A DNA stretch of 64,000 nucleotides, taken from assembly GCF_003054555.1 (NCBI RefSeq), contig NZ_CP026304.1, positions 496,001 through 560,000 on the forward strand, read 5' to 3'. The position numbers and the translations under genes were made by a program. Under the pieces are notes generated by a model. That model was not told the DNA's origin and ran no database searches. It was given only the letters and a program-made list of their open reading frames with translations. This stretch comes from Streptomyces lunaelactis. Lineage in GTDB: Bacteria; Actinomycetota; Actinomycetes; Streptomycetales; Streptomycetaceae. Shown piece after piece: positions 8,185-16,681 of this stretch (within the stretch, counting starts at the first letter, position 1; each line of letters opens with the position of its first letter).

Positions 8185-9699
8185 TCACGCACCGCATTGA
8201 TCCCCGACGACAAGGAGCTCGCCGGCCCGGGCGATGAGCAGGGCCACATCGTCGTGGTCTCCCGGGTGGCGCAGGGTGTGCAGAAGCAGGTCACAGGTGT
8301 CGTCCAGCGAGCGGTTGGGGTCATCGAGCACGTCGAGGAGAGCTTCGAGGCGTGCGTCGATCGGCTGGTCGCGGGTCTCGACCAGGCCGTCGGTGTAGAG
8401 GACGAGCTGGGCGCGTGGCTCGATGTCGAGGCAGGTGGTGTGGAAGGCGACGCCGCAGCCGCCCAGCGGTGCGCCGGTGGGCAGGTCGAGAAGCTCGCGC
8501 GTGCCATCGGGATGGTGGAGAACGGGCGGCAGGTGCCCGGCAAGGGAGACCTGGCACTGCGCGGTGCGGGGGTCGTAGACGGCATAGACGCAGGTCGCGA
8601 GGGTGTCGAGTCCGTCGGTGATGTGGTCGAGGTGGTGCAGAACCTGGGCGGGGTCGAGATCGAGATCGGCCAGCGTCCGGGTAGCGGTGCGGAGCTGGCC
8701 CATGGTGGCTGCGGCTGCTACCCCGCTGCCCATGACGTCGCCGACGACGAGGGCGGTCTTGTCGCCGCTCAGGGGAATGACGTCGAACCAGTCGCCGCCG
8801 ATCTCGATGGTGGCCTGTGCGGGACGGTAGCGAGTGGCGACTTCCAGCCCCGGCCGCCGCGGTGGCGGGTGGGGCAGCAGGCTGCGTTGGAGGGTGAGGG
8901 CGGTGTGGCGTTGTTCTTCGACGGCGCGGTGCCGCTCGGTGACATCCACGCTGGAGGTTGCCACCCCCAGGACGTTCCCGTTGGGAGCCTCGAGCCGGTA
9001 GAACGAGATTGACCAGGCGTGGTCGTTGTCCGGGTCGGCCGGGGTGCGGCCGACGGTGTACTGGTCCAGGACCGGGGTGCCAGTGGCCAACACCTCGCGC
9101 ATCGCCCCTTCGAAGGACTCGTCCAAGAAGGGCAGCACCTCATGGACGTGCCGACCAATATGCTCGACGGCAGGCACGCCGTTCATCCGCTCCTCCGCCG
9201 GGTTGACCGAGACGTACCGAAGATCGGTGTCCAGCACACCCAGTCCGATCGGCGACTGGGACACCAGTCGGGCGGACAATGCCAGGTCCCGTTCGACCTG
9301 CCGTAGCGTCGTTCGATCGGCGGCCAGGCCCAGGGCGTAATAGTCCCGCTGGTCGTCCTGCAGCCGCATGTTGCGGAACTCCACCAGCCGGGTGCTGCCG
9401 TCCTTGTGCCGGACGGGGAAGACGCCGGCCCAGCTGCCGCCGCCTTCCATGACCTGGGCGAACAGCGTCAGCACCTGCTCCAGGGCCTCCTCGCTGACCA
9501 GCAGGCGGGCGGCGTACTGGCCCAGGGCCTCCTCGGCGCTGTAGCCGAACAGGTCCTCGGCCTGCGGACTCCAGAGATCGATCCTGCCCTCGGCATCGAG
9601 GAGAACGGCCGCCACGTTCAGCACATCGAGCAGGCCGCCCGGCCCCGACGGAGCGGCCGCCGCGTCGAGATCGCCCCGCGAGGGCTCAGTCGCACCCAT
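8185..9699 (-). CDS. PAS-sensor PP2C/SpoIIE serine phosphatase, 504 aa
   Basis: This is an RsbU-like signalling phosphatase that would dephosphorylate an anti-sigma-antagonist. Order of parts: PAS domain 1 (about residues 20-130, VAAVLLDAEGRIDLWSPQAE), PAS/PAC domain 2 (about 135-255, GLGVLDTDLRYVSVNPAEE), a short linker with the usual LQRSLLP motif, then the SpoIIE PP2C domain (about 285-500) with metal-binding GGDWFDVI and VGDVMGSGVAAAA and the late LYTDGLVETR. I start it at ATG 9699 because GGAAGGAG lies 8 bases upstream; earlier in-frame residues are unrelated. There is no kinase domain or antagonist gene beside it. A second phosphatase of this class is at 59074. Confidence 0.92.
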   Translation of the reverse strand: MGATEPSRGDLDAAAAPSGPGGLLDVLNVAAVLLDAEGRIDLWSPQAEDLFGYSAEEALGQYAARLLVSEEALEQVLTLFAQVMEGGGSWAGVFPVRHKDGSTRLVEFRNMRLQDDQRDYYALGLAADRTTLRQVERDLALSARLVSQSPIGLGVLDTDLRYVSVNPAEERMNGVPAVEHIGRHVHEVLPFLDESFEGAMREVLATGTPVLDQYTVGRTPADPDNDHAWSISFYRLEAPNGNVLGVATSSVDVTERHRAVEEQRHTALTLQRSLLPHPPPRRPGLEVATRYRPAQATIEIGGDWFDVIPLSGDKTALVVGDVMGSGVAAAATMGQLRTATRTLADLDLDPAQVLHHLDHITDGLDTLATCVYAVYDPRTAQCQVSLAGHLPPVLHHPDGTRELLDLPTGAPLGGCGVAFHTTCLDIEPRAQLVLYTDGLVETRDQPIDARLEALLDVLDDPNRSLDDTCDLLLHTLRHPGDHDDVALLIARAGELLVVGDQCGA

Positions 9700-10020
9700 A
9701 TTCCGGGCTCTCCTTCCGATCACAGCCACGACATCACGCCTGGTGAAGGCCAGGACCATGCGCCCACGTCCGTAGCCCCGGCCTCACTATCGTCCCCCTC
9801 CACCGGCCGCTCGCGCACACCACACTGCCTTGACCTCGACAGACGTGCGCCCTACGGCGGGCAATGCAGCGGCGGGACGCGGCGGCCCCGGCCACCGCCA
9901 CCCGACGGGCAGCAGCCACATGACCTTGGTGCACGGCCGTGCCGCAGAGCTCAGTCCGGCGTTTATCGTTTCCCGGGCGCATGCTGGCTACGAAGCCTCG
10001 TGACGTCGGCTTCCGCCCAC
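9700..10020. other. Gap upstream of the PAS-phosphatase gene, no gene seen
   Basis: About 320 bases lie between the phosphatase start (9699, minus) and the end of the truncated ATPase gene (10021, minus). This should contain the phosphatase promoter reading leftwards. I see no convincing gene, no clear promoter consensus and no terminator. Confidence 0.4.
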
Positions 10021-10818
10021 TCACCCGCCGGACGTACTTCCCCCGGCGCGGTTGTCGAGGGAGCCGGAGCGCAGCGCAAGGGCGCACCATATGGCCGCCG
10101 CCGTCAGTGCGGCCGCGGCCATCGCACCCAGCACAGGAGCCTCCGGCCGCCAGCCCAGGGAGAGCCGGGTGCCCAGGAGGGTGAGCACGACTGCGATCGG
10201 CCCTGGGGCGTAGACCGGCACCCTGGCGGCGGCAGCCCGCAGTACGGCTGCCGCCGCCAGGCCGATCGCGGTCCAGGCGACCAGATACGGCCAGACTGCC
10301 CCCGGAGCGGCAGGCGGCAGCCCGTATTCCTCGGGGCCGGTACGGAACAAGGCGCCGGCCCAACCCAGGCCCACCCCAAGGACGGTAATGCCCGCCGCCC
10401 ACAAGGCGTGGCGCCACAGCGGGCCAGGCAGCACGGTCTCTTCATAGTGGTCAGGGCTGGAGGGGTCGAGGAGTTCGTTCACGCCCAGAAGGACGCGGCC
10501 CGGCGGCCGCACGTTGCCCGCGGAGGGTGGGTTCAGAACGAACCAGGACAGCAGGGCGGACTTTCCCGCCCACACATCGGCGCGCCACCACAGGTAGTCG
10601 CCTGCATCGGGCCGGGTGCAGAAGTCCGCGAGTTCGGCCGGCTCGTCCTCCCGGCCCGTCAGGACATCGGGGGCAATCGCCCGCACCTGGTAGAGATATG
10701 CCGACCGCGCCGCCGGGTGCACGGGCGCGAACGCGTTGAGCTGAAGGTTGCCGTCGCCGATCTGCAGGCCCCTGGACCCGCGGGCATCGACTACGTGGCC
10801 GCCTTCGTCCGCACCCAC
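10021..10818 (-). CDS. Eroded NLR-like ATPase with N-terminal RHIM-like motif and 4 helices, 265 aa
   Basis: From GTG 10818 the protein opens with DARGSRGLQIGDGNLQLNAF, whose core LQIGDGN fits the RHIM-type amyloid tetrad ([IVL]-Q-[IVL]-G-x-x-N). An ATPase start follows (YLYQVRAIAPDVLTGRE, about residues 42-57) with a Walker A that has lost its first glycine (ADVWAGKSALL, Lys about 86). Soon after LSWFVLNPP the ATPase stops, and four hydrophobic segments (about residues 130-250) take over. No Walker B or repeat region remains. I infer an in-frame deletion in a larger NTPase. It follows the motif-bearing effector gene by 13 bases and was probably in one operon with it. Confidence 0.65.
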   Translation of the reverse strand: MGADEGGHVVDARGSRGLQIGDGNLQLNAFAPVHPAARSAYLYQVRAIAPDVLTGREDEPAELADFCTRPDAGDYLWWRADVWAGKSALLSWFVLNPPSAGNVRPPGRVLLGVNELLDPSSPDHYEETVLPGPLWRHALWAAGITVLGVGLGWAGALFRTGPEEYGLPPAAPGAVWPYLVAWTAIGLAAAAVLRAAAARVPVYAPGPIAVVLTLLGTRLSLGWRPEAPVLGAMAAAALTAAAIWCALALRSGSLDNRAGGSTSGG

Positions 10819-10876
10819 CAGCGCGGCCCTGTCAGTTGAATGTGTTGGTCTGCGTGTTGTGGTCACCCACCTGCAC
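10729..10876 (-). other. Matched pair of RHIM-like amyloid motifs in adjacent genes
   Basis: The effector motif (VQVGDHNTQTN, codons within 10835-10876) and the ATPase motif (LQIGDGNLQLNAF, codons 10729-10767) lie on either side of the intergenic junction. Both are preceded by a DAR-x(2)-[KR]-G context. Identity of register and context suggests homotypic pairing of the two proteins. The assignment to the RHIM/BASS class is by pattern, not by a profile search. Confidence 0.6.
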
Positions 10877-11212
10877 GCCCTTGGCCTCCCGGGCGTCCAC
10901 GACGTTCGCCCCGGCGTACGAACCGGCCACGCCCAGATCCCGGAGCAACGACCGTGCGGTGGCCAGGATCTCCTCGTCCCGGTCGGCACCGGATGCCGAC
11001 AGCAACTCGCTCAACTGGGCCTGCCAAACCCCGGGCTCGACCTCGCTCGCCTCCAGGATCCGCGCACTGCCCTCGCCGCGAGCAGCAAGACGCCGCCGAA
11101 CCGCCTCGCGCAACGCTGCGTACGTGTCCCGGATCGCACTGCTCGCGGTGTCCGTGAGCCCTGCCGAAGCACCCGCGGCCAGCGCGGCCGCCACCAACTC
11201 AACCCCAGTCAT
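10832..11212 (-). CDS. Small effector-like protein with C-terminal RHIM-like amyloid motif, 126 aa
   Basis: The N-terminal part is helical and Ala-rich (ELVAAALAAGASAGLTDTAS, then ALREAVRRRLAARG), followed by an acidic segment. The last 17 residues read AKGVQVGDHNTQTNTFN, with a VQVG-xx-N core. The same pattern begins the adjacent ATPase protein. In described bacterial amyloid-signalling pairs, an effector carries the motif at its C-terminus and an NLR carries it at its N-terminus, which is exactly this order. No enzymatic domain is recognisable in the N-terminal part. The start is ATG 11212 after GGGGGTGGGT; a GTG six bases earlier is the alternative. Confidence 0.75.
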   Translation of the reverse strand: MTGVELVAAALAAGASAGLTDTASSAIRDTYAALREAVRRRLAARGEGSARILEASEVEPGVWQAQLSELLSASGADRDEEILATARSLLRDLGVAGSYAGANVVDAREAKGVQVGDHNTQTNTFN

Positions 11213-11549
11213 ACCCACCCCCGTCGTTGAACCGAATCGACTCAGCGTCACAACCAGTGACGCAGGCGACCAGTGTCACACCATCGACGGCCCCAGGGCA
11301 GAGAAAACCGCACAACCGGCCTGCACCTGACCGCGGGAGACGCCCAGGGCGCCCAGTTCGAGCAACGGCCGTTCGACGGCACCGCTTCAGCACGACGCGT
11401 CACATCCTGACCCACTCGCCACCGTTCGAAACTCATTCGCATAGCGTGCGCCCCGGCTCGCGACGCACTTTCTGTTATCGCGCTCCCCGGCCGGGGGTCT
11501 CCCCTGTGTCGGACAGAAAAGCAAGGACCGAGAAAGGGAGTGGACAGGC
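11213..11549. promoter_or_regulatory. Divergent promoter region, amyloid-motif pair versus sigma-CAP gene
   Basis: These 337 bases separate two divergent transcription units and contain no gene. A short GC palindrome (CCCCGGCCGGGG, around 11490-11503) lies 50 bases ahead of the sigma factor start. The segment around 11425-11445 is relatively A/T-rich and may hold the leftward promoter. I could not assign -35/-10 boxes with confidence. Confidence 0.4.
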
Positions 11550-13262
11550 GTGGCAGCCAGCAGGGAACACGACAGCGCGTTGGTCGAGGCGGCGCGGCGA
11601 GGCGACCAGCGGGCACAGGACGAGCTTGTCGCCGCGTATCTGCCGCTTGTGTACAACATCGTGGGCCGGGCGCTGAACGGGCATGCCGATGCCGACGACG
11701 TGGTGCAGGAGACCATGATCCGCGCGCTCCGCGGTCTCGGATCGCTGCGTGACCCGGGCGGCGTCCGGTCCTGGCTGGTGGCCATCACGATGAACCAGAT
11801 ACGCCGCCACTGGCACAAGCACCGTGCCGAACCGGCCAGTTCGGATCTGCAGGAGGCGTACGACGTGGCCGACCCGGGCGCGGACTTCGTGGATCTGACG
11901 ATCGTGCGGCTCGGTCTCGAGGGTCAACGGCGCGAGGTGGCGGACGCCACCCGCTGGCTGGACACCGACGACCGTGCGTTGCTGTCGCTGTGGTGGCTGG
12001 AGGCGGCGGGCGAGCTGGGGCGGGCCGAGGTGGCCGCCGCGCTGGAGCTGTCGCCGCAGCACACCGCTGTGCGCGTGCAGCGGATGAAGGCTCAGTTGGA
12101 GACGGCCCGTGTGGTCGTGCGGGCGCTGTCCGCGGTGCCCCGCTGCGTGCTCCTGGACCAGGCGATCGGGATCTGGGACGGCATCCCGTCGGCGCTGTGG
12201 CGCAAGCGGATCGCGCGGCACGCGCGTGACTGCGCCCTCTGTTCGGGGTTCGAAGCCGGACTGGTGCCTGCCGAGGGCCTTCTGGTGGGCCTCGGCCTGG
12301 TGCCGGTGGCCGGGGTGCTGGGCGGGCTCGCGGGGCTGGCTGCCTTCGGAGGTGCCGGTGCACCCGGCGACACGGCGGCCTTCGGCGCGGTCGGCCACAC
12401 GGGCATGGGCGACCACGACCACACAGCCATGGACAGCCACTTGGGCGTGGACGGTTCCACAGTCTCGGGCAAAGTGCCCGGAGCGCCGGGCGACGACACC
12501 GCCGCCCTCAGGACGGTGGGCGGTGGCCGACCGCACGACCGCCGAAGTCGCCGGATACAAAGCCGAATACAGAAGCGGCGGCGTGCCACCGCCGTGGCCG
12601 CCGCTGCCGCCCTGCTGATCACGGGAGGCACGGTCGCCGGGACAGCCCTACTGTCGCCGGACGAGGAGAGGGATCGGGTGCAGTCGGCGTCCGCCACCGA
12701 GTCGCAGTCCGCGACGCCTTCGGCACCCGCCACCTCCCCGTCGCCCACCGCCTCGGCGTCCCCGTCTCCCTCGCCCAGCAAGTCCACAGCCCGGAAGCCC
12801 TCGTCGACCGCGTCGGCCGCCACCCCGCGCCCGTCAAAGACCAAACCGGCGGCGACAAATCCAGCGCAGCAGCCCAAACCCACCAATCCCGCGGACAGCC
12901 AGGCCGAGAAGGTCCTGGCGATCGTCAACTCTGAGCGCGCCAAAGCAGGCTGCCGCTCCCTGACCCTCGACGACCGCCTGGCCCGCGCCGCCCAGCTGCA
13001 CAGTGAGGACATGTCGGCCAACGGCTACTTCGACCACACCAGCCAGGACGGCCGCACCTTCGTCGACAGGGCCCAGGCACAGGGGCACGAGGCCCCCGGC
13101 GCCGAGAACATCGCCCGCGGCCAGAGCTCTCCCGAGCAGGTGATGGAGTCATGGATGAACTCGCAGGGCCACCGCGACAACATCCTCAACTGCTCTCTGA
13201 CCACTATGGGCCTCGGCCTGGTCGCCGACGACTGGACCTGGACCCAGGTGTTCGGCTCTTAG
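11550..13262 (+). CDS. ECF-type sigma factor fused to membrane helix and CAP/SCP domain, 570 aa
   Basis: Sigma region 2 occupies about residues 8-80 (RGDQRAQDELVAAYLP, DADDVVQETMIRALRG) and region 4 about 130-195. A Zn-binding-like H-x3-C-x2-C segment (RHARDCALCSGFE, about 225-237) resembles anti-sigma zinc motifs. One hydrophobic helix (about 347-367) is followed by a Ser/Pro/Thr-rich linker (about 377-447). The C-terminal 120 residues are a CAP/SCP domain (VLAIVNSERAKAGCRSLTLD, HSEDMSANGYFDHTSQDG, WMNSQGHRDNIL). Topology predicts a cytoplasmic sigma part tethered to an extracellular CAP domain, so release may need proteolysis. The start is GTG 11550 after GGGAG. Such fusions occur in actinobacteria, but the signal sensed is unknown. 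Confidence 0.88.
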   Translation: MAASREHDSALVEAARRGDQRAQDELVAAYLPLVYNIVGRALNGHADADDVVQETMIRALRGLGSLRDPGGVRSWLVAITMNQIRRHWHKHRAEPASSDLQEAYDVADPGADFVDLTIVRLGLEGQRREVADATRWLDTDDRALLSLWWLEAAGELGRAEVAAALELSPQHTAVRVQRMKAQLETARVVVRALSAVPRCVLLDQAIGIWDGIPSALWRKRIARHARDCALCSGFEAGLVPAEGLLVGLGLVPVAGVLGGLAGLAAFGGAGAPGDTAAFGAVGHTGMGDHDHTAMDSHLGVDGSTVSGKVPGAPGDDTAALRTVGGGRPHDRRSRRIQSRIQKRRRATAVAAAAALLITGGTVAGTALLSPDEERDRVQSASATESQSATPSAPATSPSPTASASPSPSPSKSTARKPSSTASAATPRPSKTKPAATNPAQQPKPTNPADSQAEKVLAIVNSERAKAGCRSLTLDDRLARAAQLHSEDMSANGYFDHTSQDGRTFVDRAQAQGHEAPGAENIARGQSSPEQVMESWMNSQGHRDNILNCSLTTMGLGLVADDWTWTQVFGS

Positions 13263-13875
13263 CGCGGCCCGGACCGTCAGGCGGGCAACGGCCGGCCTGC
13301 GCTCGACCTGCCGGCCTGGATGCCGATGTTCGCCCTGACGGGAAGCCCCGGCTCTGGGAGCCCCCGCCGCCTGCGGCTTGGCCTCCTCAGCGCCGCCGCC
13401 AGCTCGTCACCACCGCCCGCCGCCGGTGAAGAGCAGCGTACTCCGGCGCACAAAAAGAGTAATGCAAAGTCAATATGACAATTGCATAAACCACCGACAC
13501 CCTCAATGCGCTCTGTTGGTGTCGGCATCCATCGGATTGAATCGAATCAGGCGAGACGGACCGTCCGGGTCATTCGACCCGTCAGCGCTTCCCACGGGAT
13601 GGCCGGCCCTTTGCGTCAGGGCCGGCCGGCCATCCCCCGTGAGTCGCGGGCCGTTCCGCCATGCGATGCCTCACGGCTTCGTGAGACCTCAATCGCCTAT
13701 CACAACCGGTCCCGCTGCGCGCGGTCGACGCGCTGTGGCGGCTCATCAGTTCCATCCCCGGCCTCACATCCCGCCGGAGACGCCCGGGACATTCCGTGAA
13801 GTGGGGACTTGTACCACTCAAGGTCATCCGCACCACTCCTGCCACGGCCGTACGACGAGCGCAAGGAGACCCGCC
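13263..13875. other. 613-bp gap with one terminator-like hairpin
   Basis: No gene is convincing here. The middle (13436-13560) is A/T-richer than its surroundings and contains an imperfect pair GGTGTCGG/CCGACACC. A large hairpin follows (listed separately). The last 15 bases hold the AGGAG ribosome site of the IPT gene. Confidence 0.45.
13596..13636. terminator. Long GC-rich hairpin, likely terminator
   Basis: The arm GGGATGGCCGGCCCT (13596-13610) pairs with AGGGCCGGC plus CATCCC (13618-13636), with a 4-base CGGC bulge in the right arm and a 7-base loop. It lies 334 bases after the sigma-CAP gene and 240 bases before the next start, so it probably ends rightward transcription. Confidence 0.55.
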
Positions 13876-14664
13876 ATGCCAACTCTCACCTCGCTGACGC
13901 CCACCCAGAGCCACAACGGGATCACCCTCACGCTGACCGGCACAAGCCTGTCGGGCACGACCAAGGTCAACTTCGGAACGAAGAAGATCAACCCCGCCAC
14001 CGTCAGCGCCACCACCGTCACCGTCGCCATCCCGGTGCTGTGCGGTGGCCAGGTCAACGTCAGCGTCACTGCGGGCACCTCGACCAGCAATGCGCTCTCG
14101 TTCTTCTACATCGACCCCCCGGCGCCCAATGCTCTCAGTGCCAACACCGGTCCTGCGACTGCCACATCCCTGAGCGTCCTCGGCAGTGGCCTGCTGACCG
14201 CGACCGGGGTGACGTTCGGCGCCGTGGGTGCCGGCACCGGGGTGACCGTCGTGTCGGACAGCCAGTTGACCGTTACCTGCCCCGCGCACGGCGCCTTCGG
14301 CGGTGCCAGCTTCGACACGGTGGACTGCACCGTCACCACCGCCGGCGGTACCAGCATCCCGCTCGGCGCCCCCACCCAGTACTCCTACTACGACGTCCCG
14401 ACCGTCACCAGCCTGGCTCCCACATCAGGACTGGTCGGTGAGGACACCACGGTCACCGGCGCAAATCTGGTGGACGTCAGCATCGTGACCTTCACCCCCA
14501 CGGCCGGCGGTGCCGCGGTCCAGGCCGACTTCTCGAGCTTCTCCGACACCACCCTCGTTGCCACCGTCCCCGCGGGACTCGCCGCAGGCACGTACGACGT
14601 CCGGGCAACCACTCCCGGCGGCCAGACCGCGATCGTCGCCGGCGACGTCTACACCGTCAATTAG
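13876..14664 (+). CDS. IPT/TIG repeat protein, 262 aa, no signal peptide
   Basis: The chain consists of three immunoglobulin-like IPT/TIG repeats of about 80-90 residues. They begin PTLTSLTPTQSHNGITLTLT, NALSANTGPATATSLSVLG and PTVTSLAPTSGLVGEDTTV. Residues are mostly Thr/Ser/Val/Gly with very few Lys, Arg or Cys. ATG 13876 has AGGAG 8 bases upstream and the protein enters the first repeat at once, so there is no signal peptide or membrane anchor. IPT domains usually mediate binding in secreted or surface proteins; how this one would leave the cell is unclear. A related four-repeat protein follows at 14995. The TAG stop is the first codon of a repeat sequence. Confidence 0.8.
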   Translation: MPTLTSLTPTQSHNGITLTLTGTSLSGTTKVNFGTKKINPATVSATTVTVAIPVLCGGQVNVSVTAGTSTSNALSFFYIDPPAPNALSANTGPATATSLSVLGSGLLTATGVTFGAVGAGTGVTVVSDSQLTVTCPAHGAFGGASFDTVDCTVTTAGGTSIPLGAPTQYSYYDVPTVTSLAPTSGLVGEDTTVTGANLVDVSIVTFTPTAGGAAVQADFSSFSDTTLVATVPAGLAAGTYDVRATTPGGQTAIVAGDVYTVN

Positions 14665-14994
14665 GCCGTGTCTGACAGATAGCGCCGTCCGCCCGCAGGG
14701 CGGGGTGCGCGGCGTCCGGTGCGTGCGATCGCAAGGCGGAGGAGGGAGGCATGGCGGAGCCATGCCGACCGACGACAACGCGGCGAGCGCGCGTGCCAGG
14801 GCACGCGAACCCGGCACGATCCAAACGAGAGGCCCCCGGTCCTGCCCGGCCCCACCCAGGGCCAACGGGTCGCCAGCACCTGCCGGTTCGATTCGGGGAC
14901 GACCCGATGAGCGCCGAACATGAACCCGCTGCGCCCTGGCCGACACACGTCAGCCAGGGCGCAGCATCCTGAGGAGTCCGGGAAGGAACAGGCC
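14662..14994. repeat. Inserted repeat element between the two IPT genes
   Basis: The segment starts with TAGGCCGTGTCTGACA (14662-14677), which recurs exactly at 31034-31049. It continues with inverted-repeat-rich sequence (CCGCCCGCAGGGCGGGG around 14688) and no gene. The element's first three bases form the stop codon of the upstream IPT gene. Similar GTGTCTGACA termini are known at the ends of Streptomyces insertion elements. I infer a transposon-end or miniature element rather than a gene. Confidence 0.5.
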
Positions 14995-15993
14995 ATGGCC
15001 CCGGTAGTGAGCAGTCTCGATCCCAACAAGGGACCGATCGCGGGAGGCACGGCGGTGACGATCAACGGCAGCGGCTTCACCGGTGTCACCGCCGTCAAGT
15101 TCGGAACTGTCTCGGCCTCGTTCACGGTGATCAGTACCAGTCAGATCATCGCCACCTCGCCGGCGGGCTCCGGGACGGTGAACGTCACTGTTGTTGCGAC
15201 ATCGGGCACGAGCAACGGCTTCGCCTATGCCTATGTCGCGATTCCGGTGCTCAGCTCTCTGGCGCCTGGCCGGGGACCGACCTCGGGGGGAAACACGGTC
15301 ATCGTCACCGGTACCAACCTGTCAGCGGCCACTTCGGTGCAGTTCAATACGAGTCCTGCCGTCATCACCGGCAACTCCGCCACCCAGGTCACCGTCACCG
15401 CGCCGGCGGCGCCGGCCGCCCCCGCCGTGGTCACGGTAACCACGGCGGGCGGCGCCAGCAATCCACTGCCGTACTTCTACATCCCGGCTCCGACCATCAG
15501 CCTGCTCAGCCCCGACAAGGGCCCGCTCTCCGCCGGAAACACCGTCACCATCACCGGCAGCAACCTGACTCTGACCAGCACGGTCCGCTTCGGGGCCACT
15601 GCAGCCACCGGCGTCACTGTCGACTCCGACAGCCAGGTCATCGCGAACGCCCCCAGCGGATCGGGCTCGGTGACCGTCACCGTCACCACACCGGGCGGCA
15701 CCAGCACGCCCGGGCCGGGCACCGCGTACTACACATACCTCGTGGCTCCGGCCGTCAGCAGTCTCAACCCCTCATCGGGCCCTGCCCTCGGCGGGACCAC
15801 CGTCACCCTCACCGGCAGCGGCCTGACCTTCGCCGACGAAGTGCGCTTCGGGAGTGTTCCGGTGCCGTTCACCGCCGTCTCCGACACACAGATCATCGCT
15901 GTCGCCCCCGGAGGGGCGCCGGGCACGGTGACGGTGGTCGTGCGCACCCCGGCAGGCACGTCCTCGGGCATCCCGTACCAGTACGTCACCTGA
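14995..15993 (+). CDS. IPT/TIG repeat protein, 332 aa, four repeats
   Basis: Four IPT/TIG modules follow one another. Their starts are PVVSSLDPNKGPIAGGTAVT, PVLSSLAPGRGPTSGGNTVI, PTISLLSPDKGPLSAGNTVT and PAVSSLNPSSGPALGGTTVT, each with the P-x-x-G-P-x-x-G-G turn and a later TVTVTVTTPGGTS-like strand. As in the upstream paralogue there is no signal peptide or anchor after ATG 14995, which has GGAAGGAA ahead of it. The close match between repeats suggests recent duplication. A binding or scaffold role is inferred from the fold. Cargo of a phage-tail-like or other leaderless export route is possible, but nothing nearby supports it. Confidence 0.82.
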   Translation: MAPVVSSLDPNKGPIAGGTAVTINGSGFTGVTAVKFGTVSASFTVISTSQIIATSPAGSGTVNVTVVATSGTSNGFAYAYVAIPVLSSLAPGRGPTSGGNTVIVTGTNLSAATSVQFNTSPAVITGNSATQVTVTAPAAPAAPAVVTVTTAGGASNPLPYFYIPAPTISLLSPDKGPLSAGNTVTITGSNLTLTSTVRFGATAATGVTVDSDSQVIANAPSGSGSVTVTVTTPGGTSTPGPGTAYYTYLVAPAVSSLNPSSGPALGGTTVTLTGSGLTFADEVRFGSVPVPFTAVSDTQIIAVAPGGAPGTVTVVVRTPAGTSSGIPYQYVT

Positions 15994-16218
15994 ACCACAG
16001 CCGCGTGAGGGCGATCCCCCTGCTGGGGCAGGCGGTCGGGTCGAGCGGGAGGTGAACGACGCAGACCAACCGGCCCGGGGACCGCCGGAAGTCGTGGTGG
16101 TATGCCCGGGCCCTGGCCAAGCAGTCCCCAGCGATCGATCGAGCGCAGAACACCCCCTGCGGTGGCACCCGCGCTGCGGGTGTCACCGCTGCGGCTCGGC
16201 TGCGATCCTCACCGAGGA

Positions 16219-16389
16219 TCAGTTGTGGCCGAACTTCCGCTGCTTCTTGTGGGAGACCGGCTCCGAGATCGGATGCACCGTCTCATGTGCGGCCGATGCC
16301 TTTGCCTGCTCCGTCGCCTCCACCGCGGTGCTGCGTTCATTGCCGCCGGTGCGGGCGCCGCGGTTCTGCCGACTCTGTTTCTTGCCCAC
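16219..16389 (-). CDS. Small basic hypothetical protein, 56 aa
   Basis: GTG 16389 is preceded by a perfect AGGAGG at 8 bases. The product starts VGKKQSRQNRGARTGGNERS and ends VSHKKQRKFGHN. It is lysine/arginine/histidine-rich at both ends with a polar middle, a pattern I associate with conserved small Streptomyces proteins of unknown function. Nucleic-acid binding would fit the charge but is not shown. It stands alone, with an alpha/beta-hydrolase relic upstream on the same strand. Confidence 0.7.
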   Translation of the reverse strand: MGKKQSRQNRGARTGGNERSTAVEATEQAKASAAHETVHPISEPVSHKKQRKFGHN

Positions 16390-16621
16390 GATCGCGCCTC
16401 CTGCTAGCGGACCTCGGACGATGGGCCGATACCAGGCTCGCACACGAGTACGAAGAGCGCATTTCGGGCACCCGCGCGGTGAGGGTGGCCTGATCTCGGC
16501 CGCCGACGCAGGCGTGCGCGCTGACGCCTTGCCTGGACAAGCGTCGAGCCCCAGCGGAGCCAGGGGCTCGGCCGGTCGCCGGCACGTTCCGGCTACCGGC
16601 CAGGATGCTGTTGTCGGGGAG

Positions 16622-16681
16622 CAGGTTGCGCAGGGTCTCGAACCAGAACGCCGGGTCGTCTTTGAACATCAGGTGCTTCAC
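16622..16681 (-). pseudogene. N-terminal stub of an alpha/beta-hydrolase gene
   Basis: GTG 16681 overlaps the TGA of the NmrA-like gene (GTGA), and the first 20 codons read VKHLMFKDDPAFWFETLRNL. This matches the start of a family of about 370-residue alpha/beta hydrolases whose N-terminus is F-x-D-D-P-A-F-W-F-E-T-L-R. After that the frame continues in unrelated sequence. The operon's third gene therefore appears cut off after about 60 bases. Confidence 0.55.
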
